Shown here: piece after piece, positions 5,506 through 11,024 of the stretch
Position numbering within the stretch: the stretch's first letter is position 1
How the letters are laid out: each line of letters opens with the position of its first letter
Source of the DNA: an uncultured Comamonadaceae bacterium
Lineage (GTDB): Bacteria; Pseudomonadota; Gammaproteobacteria; Burkholderiales; Burkholderiaceae
DNA length: 11,024 bases
Direction of reading: 5' to 3'
Assembly (NCBI GenBank): GCA_946482115.1
Contig: CAMLQP010000079.1
Coordinates: 1 to 11,024, forward strand
Made by a program: the position numbers and the translations under genes
Notes under the pieces: model-generated
Databases searched by the model: none
Seen by the model: the letters and a program-made list of their open reading frames with translations, nothing else
Told to the model about the DNA's origin: nothing

Positions 5506-7191
5506 ATGCTTTCTTCCCTCCCCATCGGCGTCCGCGATCCGCTGCCGGGCGTGGTCTACGCGCCCGAGGCCGATCTGCGGCGCTACGTCGAGGCCGGCCT
5601 GCTGCGCCACGAGACGCTGGCCGACGCGCTGCGCGCGAGCTTTCGCGCGCACGCCGACCGCGTCGCGCTGTGCAGCGTCGAAGCCAGCCACACCTACGCC
5701 GAGCTTGACGAACTCACCGACCGCCTGGGCGGCGCCTTCCTGCAACTGGGTCTGAAACCGCTGGACCGTGTGGCCTTCCAGACCGGCAACTGCATCGAAC
5801 TGGTGCTGGCCTTCGTGGCCTGCCTGAAGGCGGGGCTGATCCCGCTGTGCACGCTGGCCGCGCACCGCGAGCAGGAGATCGGCTACCTCGGCAACCACGC
5901 GGCCGCGCGCCTGGCCTTCGTGCAGGGCGACGACCCGAAATTCGACGACGTCGCCTTCATGGACCGCATGCGCGAGTCCATCCCCAGCCTGCAGTGGATC
6001 GTGCAGGGCCGGGGCGAGCGGCGCGGGCCCGCCCTGCACCTGCGCGAGCTGATGGACGGCATCACGCTGGCAGCGGCCCGGGAACGGCTGGCGCAGGTGC
6101 CTGCCGACCCCTTCCAGGTGGCGGTGTTCCAGCTCTCGGGCGGCACCACCGGCGTGCCCAAGATCATTCCGCGCTTCCACAACGAGTACGCCTACAACAT
6201 GCGCGCCGTGGCCGATCACCTGGGCTACCGCAGCGATGACGTGCTGTTCATGCCCATGCCCATGGTGCACAACCTCAACATGGGCTGCTGCTGGGGCCCG
6301 TTCCTGCTGACCGGCGGCGCCGTGGCCATCGCCTCGGGGTTGACGCCGCAGGCGCTGGGCGAGGTGTTCCGCCGCTTCGAGCCCACCTGGACGGCCTTCG
6401 CCGGCCCGCTGGTGGAGAAGCTGCGCCCGGCCATCGAATCCGGCCAGCTGCCGCTGACCCGCCTGCGCGGCGTGATCAGCGCCAACGGCGCGCCGGTGCT
6501 GCGCCAGCTGCTGGGCACCATGGTGCACCACATCTTCGGCATGACCGAGGGCGTGATCATGCTGGCGCGCGCCGACGACCCGCAGGAAGTGCAGGACACC
6601 ATGGTGGGGCGGCCCGTCTCCGCGCTGGACCGCGTGAAGATCCTGCGTCCCGGCACCGAGGAAGAGATCACCGAACCCGGCGTGGAAGGCGAATGCGCCT
6701 TCTCCGGCCCCTACACCATCCACGGCTACTACGACGCGGCCGAGCGCAACGCGCAGGCCTTCACCAGCGACGGCTACTACCGCTCGGGCGACCTGATGCT
6801 GTTCCGCGACATTGGCGGGCGGCGCTACTACCAGTTCCGGGGCCGCACCAAGGACGTGGTGGACCGCGCCGGCGAGAAGGTCAACTCGGAGGAGGTGGAA
6901 CACCTGGTGGGCCAGCACCCCGCCGTCGAGAGCTGCGCCATCGTCGGCATGCCCGATCGGGTATATGGCGAGCGCGTGTGCGCCTTCATCACGCTGCGCC
7001 CGGGTGCCAGCGCCCCCACCGTGCAGGAACTGGGCGTGTTCCTGGAGCACGAGGGTCTGGCGAAGTTCAAGTGGCCCGAACGCATCGAGGTGCTGGCCGA
7101 ACTGCCGCTGACCAAGTCCGGCAAGCTCAGCAAGCCCACCCTCAAGCAGCTCATCACCGAAAAACTCGCCGCCGAGCAGGCGACGGCCTGA
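5506..7191 (+). CDS. Aryl acid adenylate-forming ligase (EntE/DhbE-like, probable aryl-CoA ligase)
   Basis: This 561-aa ANL-superfamily enzyme activates a carboxylic acid with ATP. Motifs in order are the phosphate loop SGGTTGVPK (211-219), the aryl-acid pocket HNLNMGC (255-261), FGMTEG (344-349), YRSGDL (425-430), GRTKDVVDRAGEKVNSEEVE (446-465) and the C-terminal catalytic lysine region KSGKLSK (537-543). QLSGGTTG and FGMTEG place it close to 2,3-dihydroxybenzoate/salicylate-AMP ligases rather than fatty acyl ligases. No carrier-protein or NRPS domain is present. The operon instead holds a CoA-ester hydroxylase homologue and a thioesterase, so the acyl acceptor is probably CoA. Aligned by eye to DhbE, Asn256 matches the Asn that contacts the ortho-hydroxyl, and Cys261 takes the position that is Ser in DHB-specific and Cys in salicylate-specific enzymes. 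The start has CGGAGAA 7 nt upstream and lies 18 nt after the Bug stop. Confidence 0.9.
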   Translation: MLSSLPIGVRDPLPGVVYAPEADLRRYVEAGLLRHETLADALRASFRAHADRVALCSVEASHTYAELDELTDRLGGAFLQLGLKPLDRVAFQTGNCIELVLAFVACLKAGLIPLCTLAAHREQEIGYLGNHAAARLAFVQGDDPKFDDVAFMDRMRESIPSLQWIVQGRGERRGPALHLRELMDGITLAAARERLAQVPADPFQVAVFQLSGGTTGVPKIIPRFHNEYAYNMRAVADHLGYRSDDVLFMPMPMVHNLNMGCCWGPFLLTGGAVAIASGLTPQALGEVFRRFEPTWTAFAGPLVEKLRPAIESGQLPLTRLRGVISANGAPVLRQLLGTMVHHIFGMTEGVIMLARADDPQEVQDTMVGRPVSALDRVKILRPGTEEEITEPGVEGECAFSGPYTIHGYYDAAERNAQAFTSDGYYRSGDLMLFRDIGGRRYYQFRGRTKDVVDRAGEKVNSEEVEHLVGQHPAVESCAIVGMPDRVYGERVCAFITLRPGASAPTVQELGVFLEHEGLAKFKWPERIEVLAELPLTKSGKLSKPTLKQLITEKLAAEQATA

Positions 7192-7206
7192 CCCCCTTTC
7201 CCATCC

Positions 7207-7214
7207 AGGAGGAA
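7207..7214 (+). promoter_or_regulatory. Strong ribosome-binding site before the VOC gene
   Basis: AGGAGGAA lies just before ATG 7218, with 5 nt between AGGAGG and ATG. It is the best Shine-Dalgarno match in the operon. It fixes the start at 7218, although the frame is open far upstream inside the ligase gene, and suggests high expression of the VOC protein. Confidence 0.8.
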
Positions 7215-7217
7215 CCC

Positions 7218-7820
7218 ATGACCACCAACCCCAAGACCATCCCCATCGCCGGCGTGCACCACACCGCCCGCCCGACCTGGAAGCTTGCCGAGACGGTGCG
7301 CTTCTACCGCGACCTGCTGGGCCTGCCGCTGGTGCACGCCATCTCGGCGCGCGGCTGGGGCCCGGAGGACCATGCCGACTTCCTGCATTTCTTCTTCGAC
7401 AGCGGCAACGGCAGCACCATCGCCTTCTTCTACTACATCGGCACCACGCCGCCGGATTTCGCGACCGCGCGCGACGACTACCAGTACCGCGCCTCCCACA
7501 CCGCCTGGCGTGTGGAGACGCGCGAACAGCTGCTGGAATGCCGCGCCAAGGTGGAGGCCGCCGGCATCCCGCTGAAGTACCAGATCCGCCACGAGGTCAT
7601 CGAGTCCATCTACTTCGACGACCCCAACGGCTACGGGCTGGAAGTCACCTGGCAGGTGCGCCCCTTCGAGGCCACCGACCGCCAGGACGCCCAGCGCACC
7701 CTGGAAGCCGCCATGGCGCTGGAAGAGGCGCGCGATGGCCAGCCCTTCACCGCCATCGACCAGGTGTGGGCGGCCAAGGGCGCGGCGCTGTCCCGGGCCT
7801 TCGAACTGGAGGGAGCATGA
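7218..7820 (+). CDS. VOC-superfamily metalloprotein, candidate ring-cleavage dioxygenase
   Basis: This 200-aa protein contains two beta-alpha-beta-beta-beta modules typical of the vicinal oxygen chelate fold (about 10-75 and 90-147) and a helical C-terminal tail. Candidate metal ligands are His14 (GVHHTA; His15 is the alternative), His94 (ASHTAWRV) and Glu142 (GLEVTW). This His/His/Glu set is the facial triad of Fe(II) extradiol dioxygenases. The fourth ligand position of glyoxalase I (Glu at the end of module 1) appears to be occupied by aromatic residues (AFFYY), which argues against a glyoxalase. The FFFDSGNGSTIAFF and FDDPNGYGLE strands are typical of the fold. The gene lies between the ligase and the hydroxylase, and no cupin ring-cleavage gene is visible. 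Ring cleavage is therefore the favoured role, but isomerase or epimerase activity cannot be excluded. Its stop overlaps the next start (ATGA). Confidence 0.85.
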   Translation: MTTNPKTIPIAGVHHTARPTWKLAETVRFYRDLLGLPLVHAISARGWGPEDHADFLHFFFDSGNGSTIAFFYYIGTTPPDFATARDDYQYRASHTAWRVETREQLLECRAKVEAAGIPLKYQIRHEVIESIYFDDPNGYGLEVTWQVRPFEATDRQDAQRTLEAAMALEEARDGQPFTAIDQVWAAKGAALSRAFELEGA

Positions 7821-8077
7821 CCATGCCCGAAGTCTTCGTGCTCGACGTGCCCGAGTTCCACCCCCTGGTGGAGGCCGCGCGCGCCCTGCCCGGCTGCCGG
7901 GTGGATGGCCCGCGCCTGGGCTACTGGCGGCTGAAAAGCGACACGCCGCTCACCTTCCGGCGCAAGGAGCTGGGCTTCAAGCCCGCCGTGTGGCATGGCG
8001 CCCTGACCGGCGGCCTGGTGGGCGCCATCGGCCGTTTCGACAACGACGAGCTCGTCATCGCAGAGGCCGCATCATGA
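7817..8077 (+). CDS. Unrecognised 86-aa protein translationally coupled between VOC and hydroxylase genes
   Basis: I do not recognise a family. The product is a small soluble protein with no signal peptide, no membrane segment and a single cysteine, so it is neither a ferredoxin nor a zinc-ribbon protein. The sequence alternates short hydrophobic strands and charged turns (EVFVLDV, LGYWRLKSD, LTFRRKELGF, ELVIAE), suggesting a mainly beta or alpha/beta fold; WHGALTGGLVGAIGRFD is the most distinctive segment. It is probably real: GGAGGGAG (7808-7815) precedes the start, both ends are 4-nt ATGA overlaps with genes of an obvious pathway, and codon use matches the neighbours. Met3 (7823) is an equally plausible start and has better spacing from GGAGG. 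Its position suggests an accessory or partner protein of the VOC enzyme or the hydroxylase, which is inference only. Confidence 0.75.
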   Translation: MTMPEVFVLDVPEFHPLVEAARALPGCRVDGPRLGYWRLKSDTPLTFRRKELGFKPAVWHGALTGGLVGAIGRFDNDELVIAEAAS

Positions 8078-9282
8078 AGATCGCCATCCTTGGCGGCGGC
8101 CCCTCGGGGCTGTATCTGGCCATCCTGCTCAAGCGCCGCCAGCCCGACTGGCAGGTGGACGTGGTGGAGCAGAACAGCGCCGACGCCACCTTCGGCTTCG
8201 GCGTGGTGCTGGCCGACTCGGGGCTCAACCGCATCCAGGCGGCGGACCCCGAGGTCTACGAACGGCTCATCGCCCGCATGACCTTCAACGGCGTGCAGAC
8301 CATCAAGGTGCAGGAGCAGTCCATCGACCTGCACCACCCGGCCAAGGGCGGCGCCATTGCGCGCATCGACCTGCTGCACGAGCTGCAGGCCATCGCGCGG
8401 CGCTCCGGCGTGAGCATCCGCTTCGGCCAGCGCGTGGACCACCCTGACGGCCTGGCCGCGCTGGGCCTGGGTGACGCGGACGTGGTGGTGGGCGCCGACG
8501 GCGCCAACTCGGTGGTGCGCGCCGCCTTCGAGGAGGACTTCGGCACCACCCGCTCGTCGCTGACCAACCACTTCGCCTGGTACGGCACGCCGCGCGTGTT
8601 CGAGAAGACCGCGCTGGTGTTCCGCGACTTCGAGGGTGGCAGCTTCATCGCCCACTACTACCCCTACTGCGCCACGGGCAGCACCTTCGTGGCCGAATGC
8701 GACCATGCCACCTGGCAACGCTTCGGCATGGAGGCCATGAGCAACGAACAGCGCCAGGCCCTGTTCGAGCGCGTCTTCGCGCCCGAGCTGGATGGCTCGC
8801 CGCTGGTCTCCAACAACTCCAACTGGCGCCAGTTCCCCGTGGTGCAGACGCGCCGCTGGACGCATGGCAAGCATGTGCTGATCGGGGACGCGCAGACCAT
8901 CGCGCACTTCTCCATCGGCTCGGGCACCCGCATCGCCATGGAGGACGCCATCGCGCTGGCCAAGGCGCTGACGGAGCCGGCGGCACCCGGCAAGCCCGAA
9001 CCCACGCCGCTGGAACGCCTGCAGCAGTTCGCCACCCGCCACGGCCCCGAGAAGGCCAAGCTGCTCACGGCCTCGCGCAAGTCCTACCTGTGGTACGAGC
9101 ACATCGGCGACTGGATGCGGCGCTACACGCCGCTGGCCTTCGTGCACGCCTTCATGACGCGCACCGGCCGGATGTCCGAGGCCCGGCTGGCCGAAAGTTA
9201 CCCGGAACTGGTGGCGCAGTGGCGGCAGGCCGGGCTGCTGTCGAAAGCGGCGGAACCGGCCTCGGCCGCGCAGCCCACATGA
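8074..9282 (+). CDS. FAD-dependent aromatic hydroxylase, salicylyl-CoA / 2-aminobenzoyl-CoA hydroxylase-like
   Basis: This 402-aa class A flavoprotein monooxygenase shows all three family signatures: the Rossmann motif GGGPSGLYLAILL (7-19), the DG motif DVVVGADGANSVVR (136-149) and the GD motif HVLIGDAQTIAHFSIGSG (267-284). The words FGFGVVLAD (40-48) and HFSIGSGTRIAMEDA (278-292) resemble salicylyl-CoA 5-hydroxylase and the N-terminal half of 2-aminobenzoyl-CoA monooxygenase/reductase. These enzymes hydroxylate ortho-substituted benzoyl-CoA esters using NAD(P)H and oxygen. The old-yellow-enzyme-like C-terminal half of the aminobenzoyl-CoA enzyme is absent, so this is the single-function type. 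The ATGA overlap with the small gene upstream and with the thioesterase downstream implies coupled translation. A ligase and a thioesterase in the same operon support a CoA-ester substrate; the exact ring is not determinable. Confidence 0.88.
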   Translation: MKIAILGGGPSGLYLAILLKRRQPDWQVDVVEQNSADATFGFGVVLADSGLNRIQAADPEVYERLIARMTFNGVQTIKVQEQSIDLHHPAKGGAIARIDLLHELQAIARRSGVSIRFGQRVDHPDGLAALGLGDADVVVGADGANSVVRAAFEEDFGTTRSSLTNHFAWYGTPRVFEKTALVFRDFEGGSFIAHYYPYCATGSTFVAECDHATWQRFGMEAMSNEQRQALFERVFAPELDGSPLVSNNSNWRQFPVVQTRRWTHGKHVLIGDAQTIAHFSIGSGTRIAMEDAIALAKALTEPAAPGKPEPTPLERLQQFATRHGPEKAKLLTASRKSYLWYEHIGDWMRRYTPLAFVHAFMTRTGRMSEARLAESYPELVAQWRQAGLLSKAAEPASAAQPT

Positions 9283-9755
9283 CCCTGCCCACCGACGCCT
9301 ACGAGGCCCTGCTCTCGAGCGCGCCGCTGGTGGTGCACAAGCGCGTGCGCTGGGCCGACTGCGACCCGGCCGGCGTGGTCTACACCGGCAAGTTCAGCGA
9401 ATACCTGCTGGTCGCCGTGGGCTACTTCTTCGACGTGCTGGGTCAGGGCCACTACGGGCGCTGGCTGCAGTCGCTGGAGGTGGACACGCCCTGCAAGGGG
9501 CTGGACCTCACCTTCCACGGCGCCCTGTGGCCCGAGGACGTGTTCCAGATGCGCTGCCATGTGGGCGCCATCCGGGACCACAGCTACGACCTGCATGTGG
9601 AAGCCACCCAGGAGGGCGGCCGGCGCGTTTTCAGCGGCCGCTTCTCGCCCATCTGCATCCGCCGCGGCGTGCGCGAGCGCGCCCCCATCCCCCCCGCCAT
9701 GCTGGCGGCGCTGCGCGCGCACCAGCACGAGCCCTCCCCGACCACCTCCCCATGA
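9279..9755 (+). CDS. Hotdog-fold acyl-CoA thioesterase, 4-hydroxybenzoyl-CoA thioesterase type
   Basis: This 158-aa protein is the standard size for the 4HBT family. The segment WADCDPAGVVYTGKF (25-39) closely matches the active-site region of Pseudomonas 4-hydroxybenzoyl-CoA thioesterase, whose catalytic Asp17 lies in GDCDPAG; the equivalent here is Asp29. The long central helix (about 40-56) and the following strands fit a hotdog fold. It would release a free hydroxylated aromatic acid from its CoA ester after the hydroxylase step. It overlaps the hydroxylase stop by 4 nt (ATGA) and has no visible ribosome-binding site, so it probably depends on translational coupling. A longer open frame upstream has no family similarity, and 9279 is the only start that leaves a normal-length protein. 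Confidence 0.9.
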   Translation: MTLPTDAYEALLSSAPLVVHKRVRWADCDPAGVVYTGKFSEYLLVAVGYFFDVLGQGHYGRWLQSLEVDTPCKGLDLTFHGALWPEDVFQMRCHVGAIRDHSYDLHVEATQEGGRRVFSGRFSPICIRRGVRERAPIPPAMLAALRAHQHEPSPTTSP

Positions 9756-10495
9756 CCCGCCCCATCCGCATCGGCCAGATCGTGCCCAGCTCCAACACCA
9801 CGATGGAGACCGAGATCCCCGCGATCCTGCGCGCCCGCGAGGCCATCCACCCCGAACGCTTCACCTTCCACGGCTCGCGCATGCGCATGCACAAGGTCAC
9901 GCCGGAGGAACTGGCAGCGATGAACCAGCAGGGCCTGCGCTGCGCGGCCGAGCTGGCCGACGCCCGCGTGGACGTGATGAGCACGGCCTGCCTGGTGGCC
10001 ATCATGGCCCAGGGCCTGGGCTACCACCGCCAGGTGGAAGCCGACTTCGCCCGCATCGTGGCCGAGAACGGCGCCACCAGCCGCGTGATGACCTCGGCCG
10101 GCGCGCTGATCCATGGCCTGCACAAGCTGGGGGCGAAGAAGATCGCGCTGATGGCGCCCTACATGCGGCCGCTGACCGACAAGGTGGTGGCCTACATCGA
10201 AGCCGAGGGCATCGAGGTGCTGGACAGCCTGTGCTTCGAGATCCCGGACAACCTGGAAGTGGGCCGGCGCGACCCGATGCAGCTGCTGGACGACGTCAAG
10301 CGCCTGAACACCGCCAACGCCGACGTGGTGGTGCTGTCGGCCTGCGTGCAGATGCCCTCGCTGCCGGCGCTGCAGATCGCGCAGGACCGGCTGGGCCTGC
10401 CCGTCACGTCGACGGCGGCCTGCACCGCGCGCCAGATGCTGGACCTGCTGGAACTGCCGGCGGGGATACCGGGCTTCGGGGCGGTGCTGGCCTGA
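9752..10495 (+). CDS. maiA: Maleate cis-trans isomerase (Asp/Glu racemase superfamily)
   Basis: This 247-aa protein isomerises maleate to fumarate, linking ring degradation to the TCA cycle. The opening RIGQIVPSSNTTMETEIPA (6-24) is the hallmark of MaiA/NicE-type maleate isomerases. Two essential cysteines are present: Cys80 (STACLVAIM) and Cys198 (LSACVQMPS). Their spacing of 118 residues equals that recalled for the catalytic pairs of Pseudomonas putida NicE (82/200) and the Nocardia farcinica enzyme (76/194). DNLEVGRRDP (166-175) is another conserved block. The gene is the last of the operon, starts by a 4-nt overlap with the thioesterase stop, and lacks a clear ribosome-binding site. The nicotinate-pathway partners (NicF amidase, NicX, NicD) are not here, so maleate must come from another route. 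Arylmalonate decarboxylase relatives share the fold, but the cysteine environments favour the isomerase. Confidence 0.9.
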   Translation: MTRPIRIGQIVPSSNTTMETEIPAILRAREAIHPERFTFHGSRMRMHKVTPEELAAMNQQGLRCAAELADARVDVMSTACLVAIMAQGLGYHRQVEADFARIVAENGATSRVMTSAGALIHGLHKLGAKKIALMAPYMRPLTDKVVAYIEAEGIEVLDSLCFEIPDNLEVGRRDPMQLLDDVKRLNTANADVVVLSACVQMPSLPALQIAQDRLGLPVTSTAACTARQMLDLLELPAGIPGFGAVLA

Positions 10496-10502
10496 GGTCC
10501 GC

Positions 10503-10802
10503 TCAGAGCTGCAGGTCCACCACGCTGGTGCCGGACACCGGATCGGTCAGCCCGAGGCCGTTGCCCAGGTCCTCCAGATCCTGGCGGAAGGTGTCCAGCA
10601 GCCCGATCATGGCCGGCCGGGCGGCCGCGATGTCGTCGTAGGACGACCACTCGCCGATGAAGCAGTAACTCCGGTTGCCGGTATCCACCAGCGCGCCGCG
10701 GACAAAACCCCGCGCCTCGAGCCGGGCGTTGCGGTGAGCGTCCACAAAAGCCTGTTCATGGCCGGGTTTGACGCGAAAACGAACCACATTGAAGGCGTTC
10801 AT
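10503..10802 (-). CDS. Small ABM-type (dimeric alpha-beta barrel) monooxygenase-like protein
   Basis: This 99-aa protein begins NAFNVVRFRVKPGHEQAFVDAH, the typical first strand and helix of antibiotic-biosynthesis-monooxygenase-like ferredoxin-fold domains, and has FIGEWSSYDDIAAARP (48-63) as the second half. Such proteins form dimers; members range from quinol monooxygenases and haem-degrading enzymes to proteins of unknown role. The start at 10802 is chosen because GAGGAGA (10807-10813, minus strand) lies 4 nt upstream and homology begins there; an open frame extends 28 residues further but reads as non-coding sequence. The gene is convergent with maiA, only 7 nt from its stop, and divergent from thyA. 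It is therefore probably not part of the catabolic operon. Confidence 0.78.
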   Translation of the reverse strand: MNAFNVVRFRVKPGHEQAFVDAHRNARLEARGFVRGALVDTGNRSYCFIGEWSSYDDIAAARPAMIGLLDTFRQDLEDLGNGLGLTDPVSGTSVVDLQL

Positions 10803-10806
10803 GTCA

Positions 10807-10813
10807 TCTCCTC
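10807..10813 (-). promoter_or_regulatory. Ribosome-binding site that sets the ABM-like gene start
   Basis: GAGGAGA on the minus strand lies 4 nt before ATG 10802 and rules against the longer in-frame start at 10886. Confidence 0.7.
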
Positions 10814-10885
10814 GGTAGAGCGAGCCGCCCAGCTTAGCGGATCGTCCGGTGCCGGGCCGCTCAGGCGACGGACGGCGGCCCCGCA

Positions 10886-10891
10886 TAAAAT
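10886..10891 (+). promoter_or_regulatory. Candidate -10 box of thyA
   Basis: TAAAAT stands out in GC-rich surroundings only 6 nt before the thyA ATG. No convincing -35 box is visible 17 bp upstream. If it is used, transcription would begin at or next to the start codon. Confidence 0.4.
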
Positions 10892-10897
10892 CCCGCC

Positions 10898-11024
10898 ATG
10901 ACCCGCCCCATCCGCTCCCAGTACGAAGATTTCATGCGCCACGTGTACACGCACGGGGTGTTCAAGGCGGACCGCACCGGCACCGGCACGCGCAGCGTGT
11001 TCGGCCACCAGATGCGCTTCGACC
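10898..11024 (+). CDS. thyA: Thymidylate synthase, 5' fragment (runs off the window)
   Basis: The first 42 residues are present. They contain DRTGTGT (25-31) followed by FGHQMRFD (35-42), the near-invariant N-terminal block of bacterial thymidylate synthase; the Arg of DRTGT contacts the dUMP phosphate in the family. The enzyme makes dTMP from dUMP with methylenetetrahydrofolate. The start is the only ATG that leaves the usual short lead of about 24 residues before DRTGT. There is no Shine-Dalgarno sequence, and a TAAAAT box lies immediately upstream. This is a housekeeping gene marking the edge of the catabolic region. Confidence 0.95.
   Translation, partial: MTRPIRSQYEDFMRHVYTHGVFKADRTGTGTRSVFGHQMRFD

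Noticed and set aside
4468..7050. Very long open frame (860 codons) on the minus strand opposite the Bug and ligase genes
   Set aside because: It has the same low-complexity, His/Gly/Ala-rich composition, no motif, and full overlap with two well-supported genes. It is explained by GC-rich third positions.
5506..7191. Siderophore biosynthesis role for the EntE/DhbE-like ligase
   Set aside because: No NRPS, aryl carrier protein, isochorismatase or TonB receptor lies in the window. The neighbours are catabolic enzymes and a Bug uptake protein.
7921..9147. 408-codon minus-strand open frame opposite the FAD hydroxylase
   Set aside because: There is no motif and no ribosome-binding site, and it spans the hydroxylase with its three flavin signatures. 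It is a shadow frame.
9752..10495. Assignment of the region as a nicotinate (nic) cluster because of the NicE-like isomerase
   Set aside because: No NicX, NicD-like deformylase next to it, NicF amidase or NicAB hydroxylase is present. The ligase and thioesterase point to a CoA-thioester route instead.
10518..10530. Short inverted repeat CACCA-cgc-TGGTG near the convergent ends of maiA and the ABM-like gene, as operon terminator
   Set aside because: A 5-bp stem without a T-tract, lying inside the coding region of the minus-strand gene, is too weak to call.
1..11024. CRISPR arrays, tRNA or rRNA genes, insertion sequences, attachment sites
   Set aside because: No regularly spaced repeats, transposase motifs, terminal inverted repeats or tRNA-like cloverleaf were noticed by reading; the window is almost fully covered by protein genes.

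Overview
This is a GC-rich, almost gap-free window that looks like the chromosome of a betaproteobacterium, most probably Burkholderiales and perhaps Comamonadaceae. The clues are an orphan Bug/TctC-type periplasmic binding protein inside a catabolic operon, the codon bias, and a thyA start directly behind a TAAAAT box. The family-level assignment is an inference; no rRNA or other taxonomic marker is present.

Layout. Positions 1-1211 (+) hold the 3' end of a class I glutamine amidotransferase gene and, 5 nt later, a 2-keto-4-pentenoate hydratase / fumarylacetoacetate hydrolase-superfamily gene. This pair converges on a TetR-family regulator (1231-2046, -). The TetR gene is divergent from a long + strand operon (2122-10495), separated by a 75-bp AT-rich island that contains a perfect 8-4-8 inverted repeat, a good operator candidate. 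The operon order is: alpha/beta hydrolase, zinc-free MDR reductase (CurA/PTGR type), Bug solute-binding protein, aryl acid-AMP/CoA ligase (EntE/DhbE-like), VOC metalloprotein, an unrecognised 86-aa protein, FAD aromatic hydroxylase (salicylyl-CoA/2-aminobenzoyl-CoA hydroxylase-like), hotdog thioesterase (4-hydroxybenzoyl-CoA type) and maleate cis-trans isomerase. The last four junctions are all 4-nt ATGA overlaps. At the right edge lie a small dimeric alpha-beta-barrel (ABM-type) monooxygenase-like gene (10503-10802, -) and the 5' end of thymidylate synthase thyA (10898 onward, +). Both look like chromosomal background.

How the genes may work together (inference). An aromatic acid is bound by the Bug protein, activated by the ligase, hydroxylated as its CoA thioester by the FAD enzyme, released by the thioesterase, ring-opened by a dioxygenase (the VOC protein carries an intact His/His/Glu triad), split to maleate plus a keto acid, and the maleate is isomerised to fumarate. 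This resembles the CoA-thioester route salicylate to gentisyl-CoA to gentisate. It differs in ending at maleate with a dedicated isomerase and in having no cupin gentisate dioxygenase in the window. The true substrate cannot be fixed from sequence alone. The VOC protein, the 86-aa protein and the large alpha/beta hydrolase are the least explained parts.
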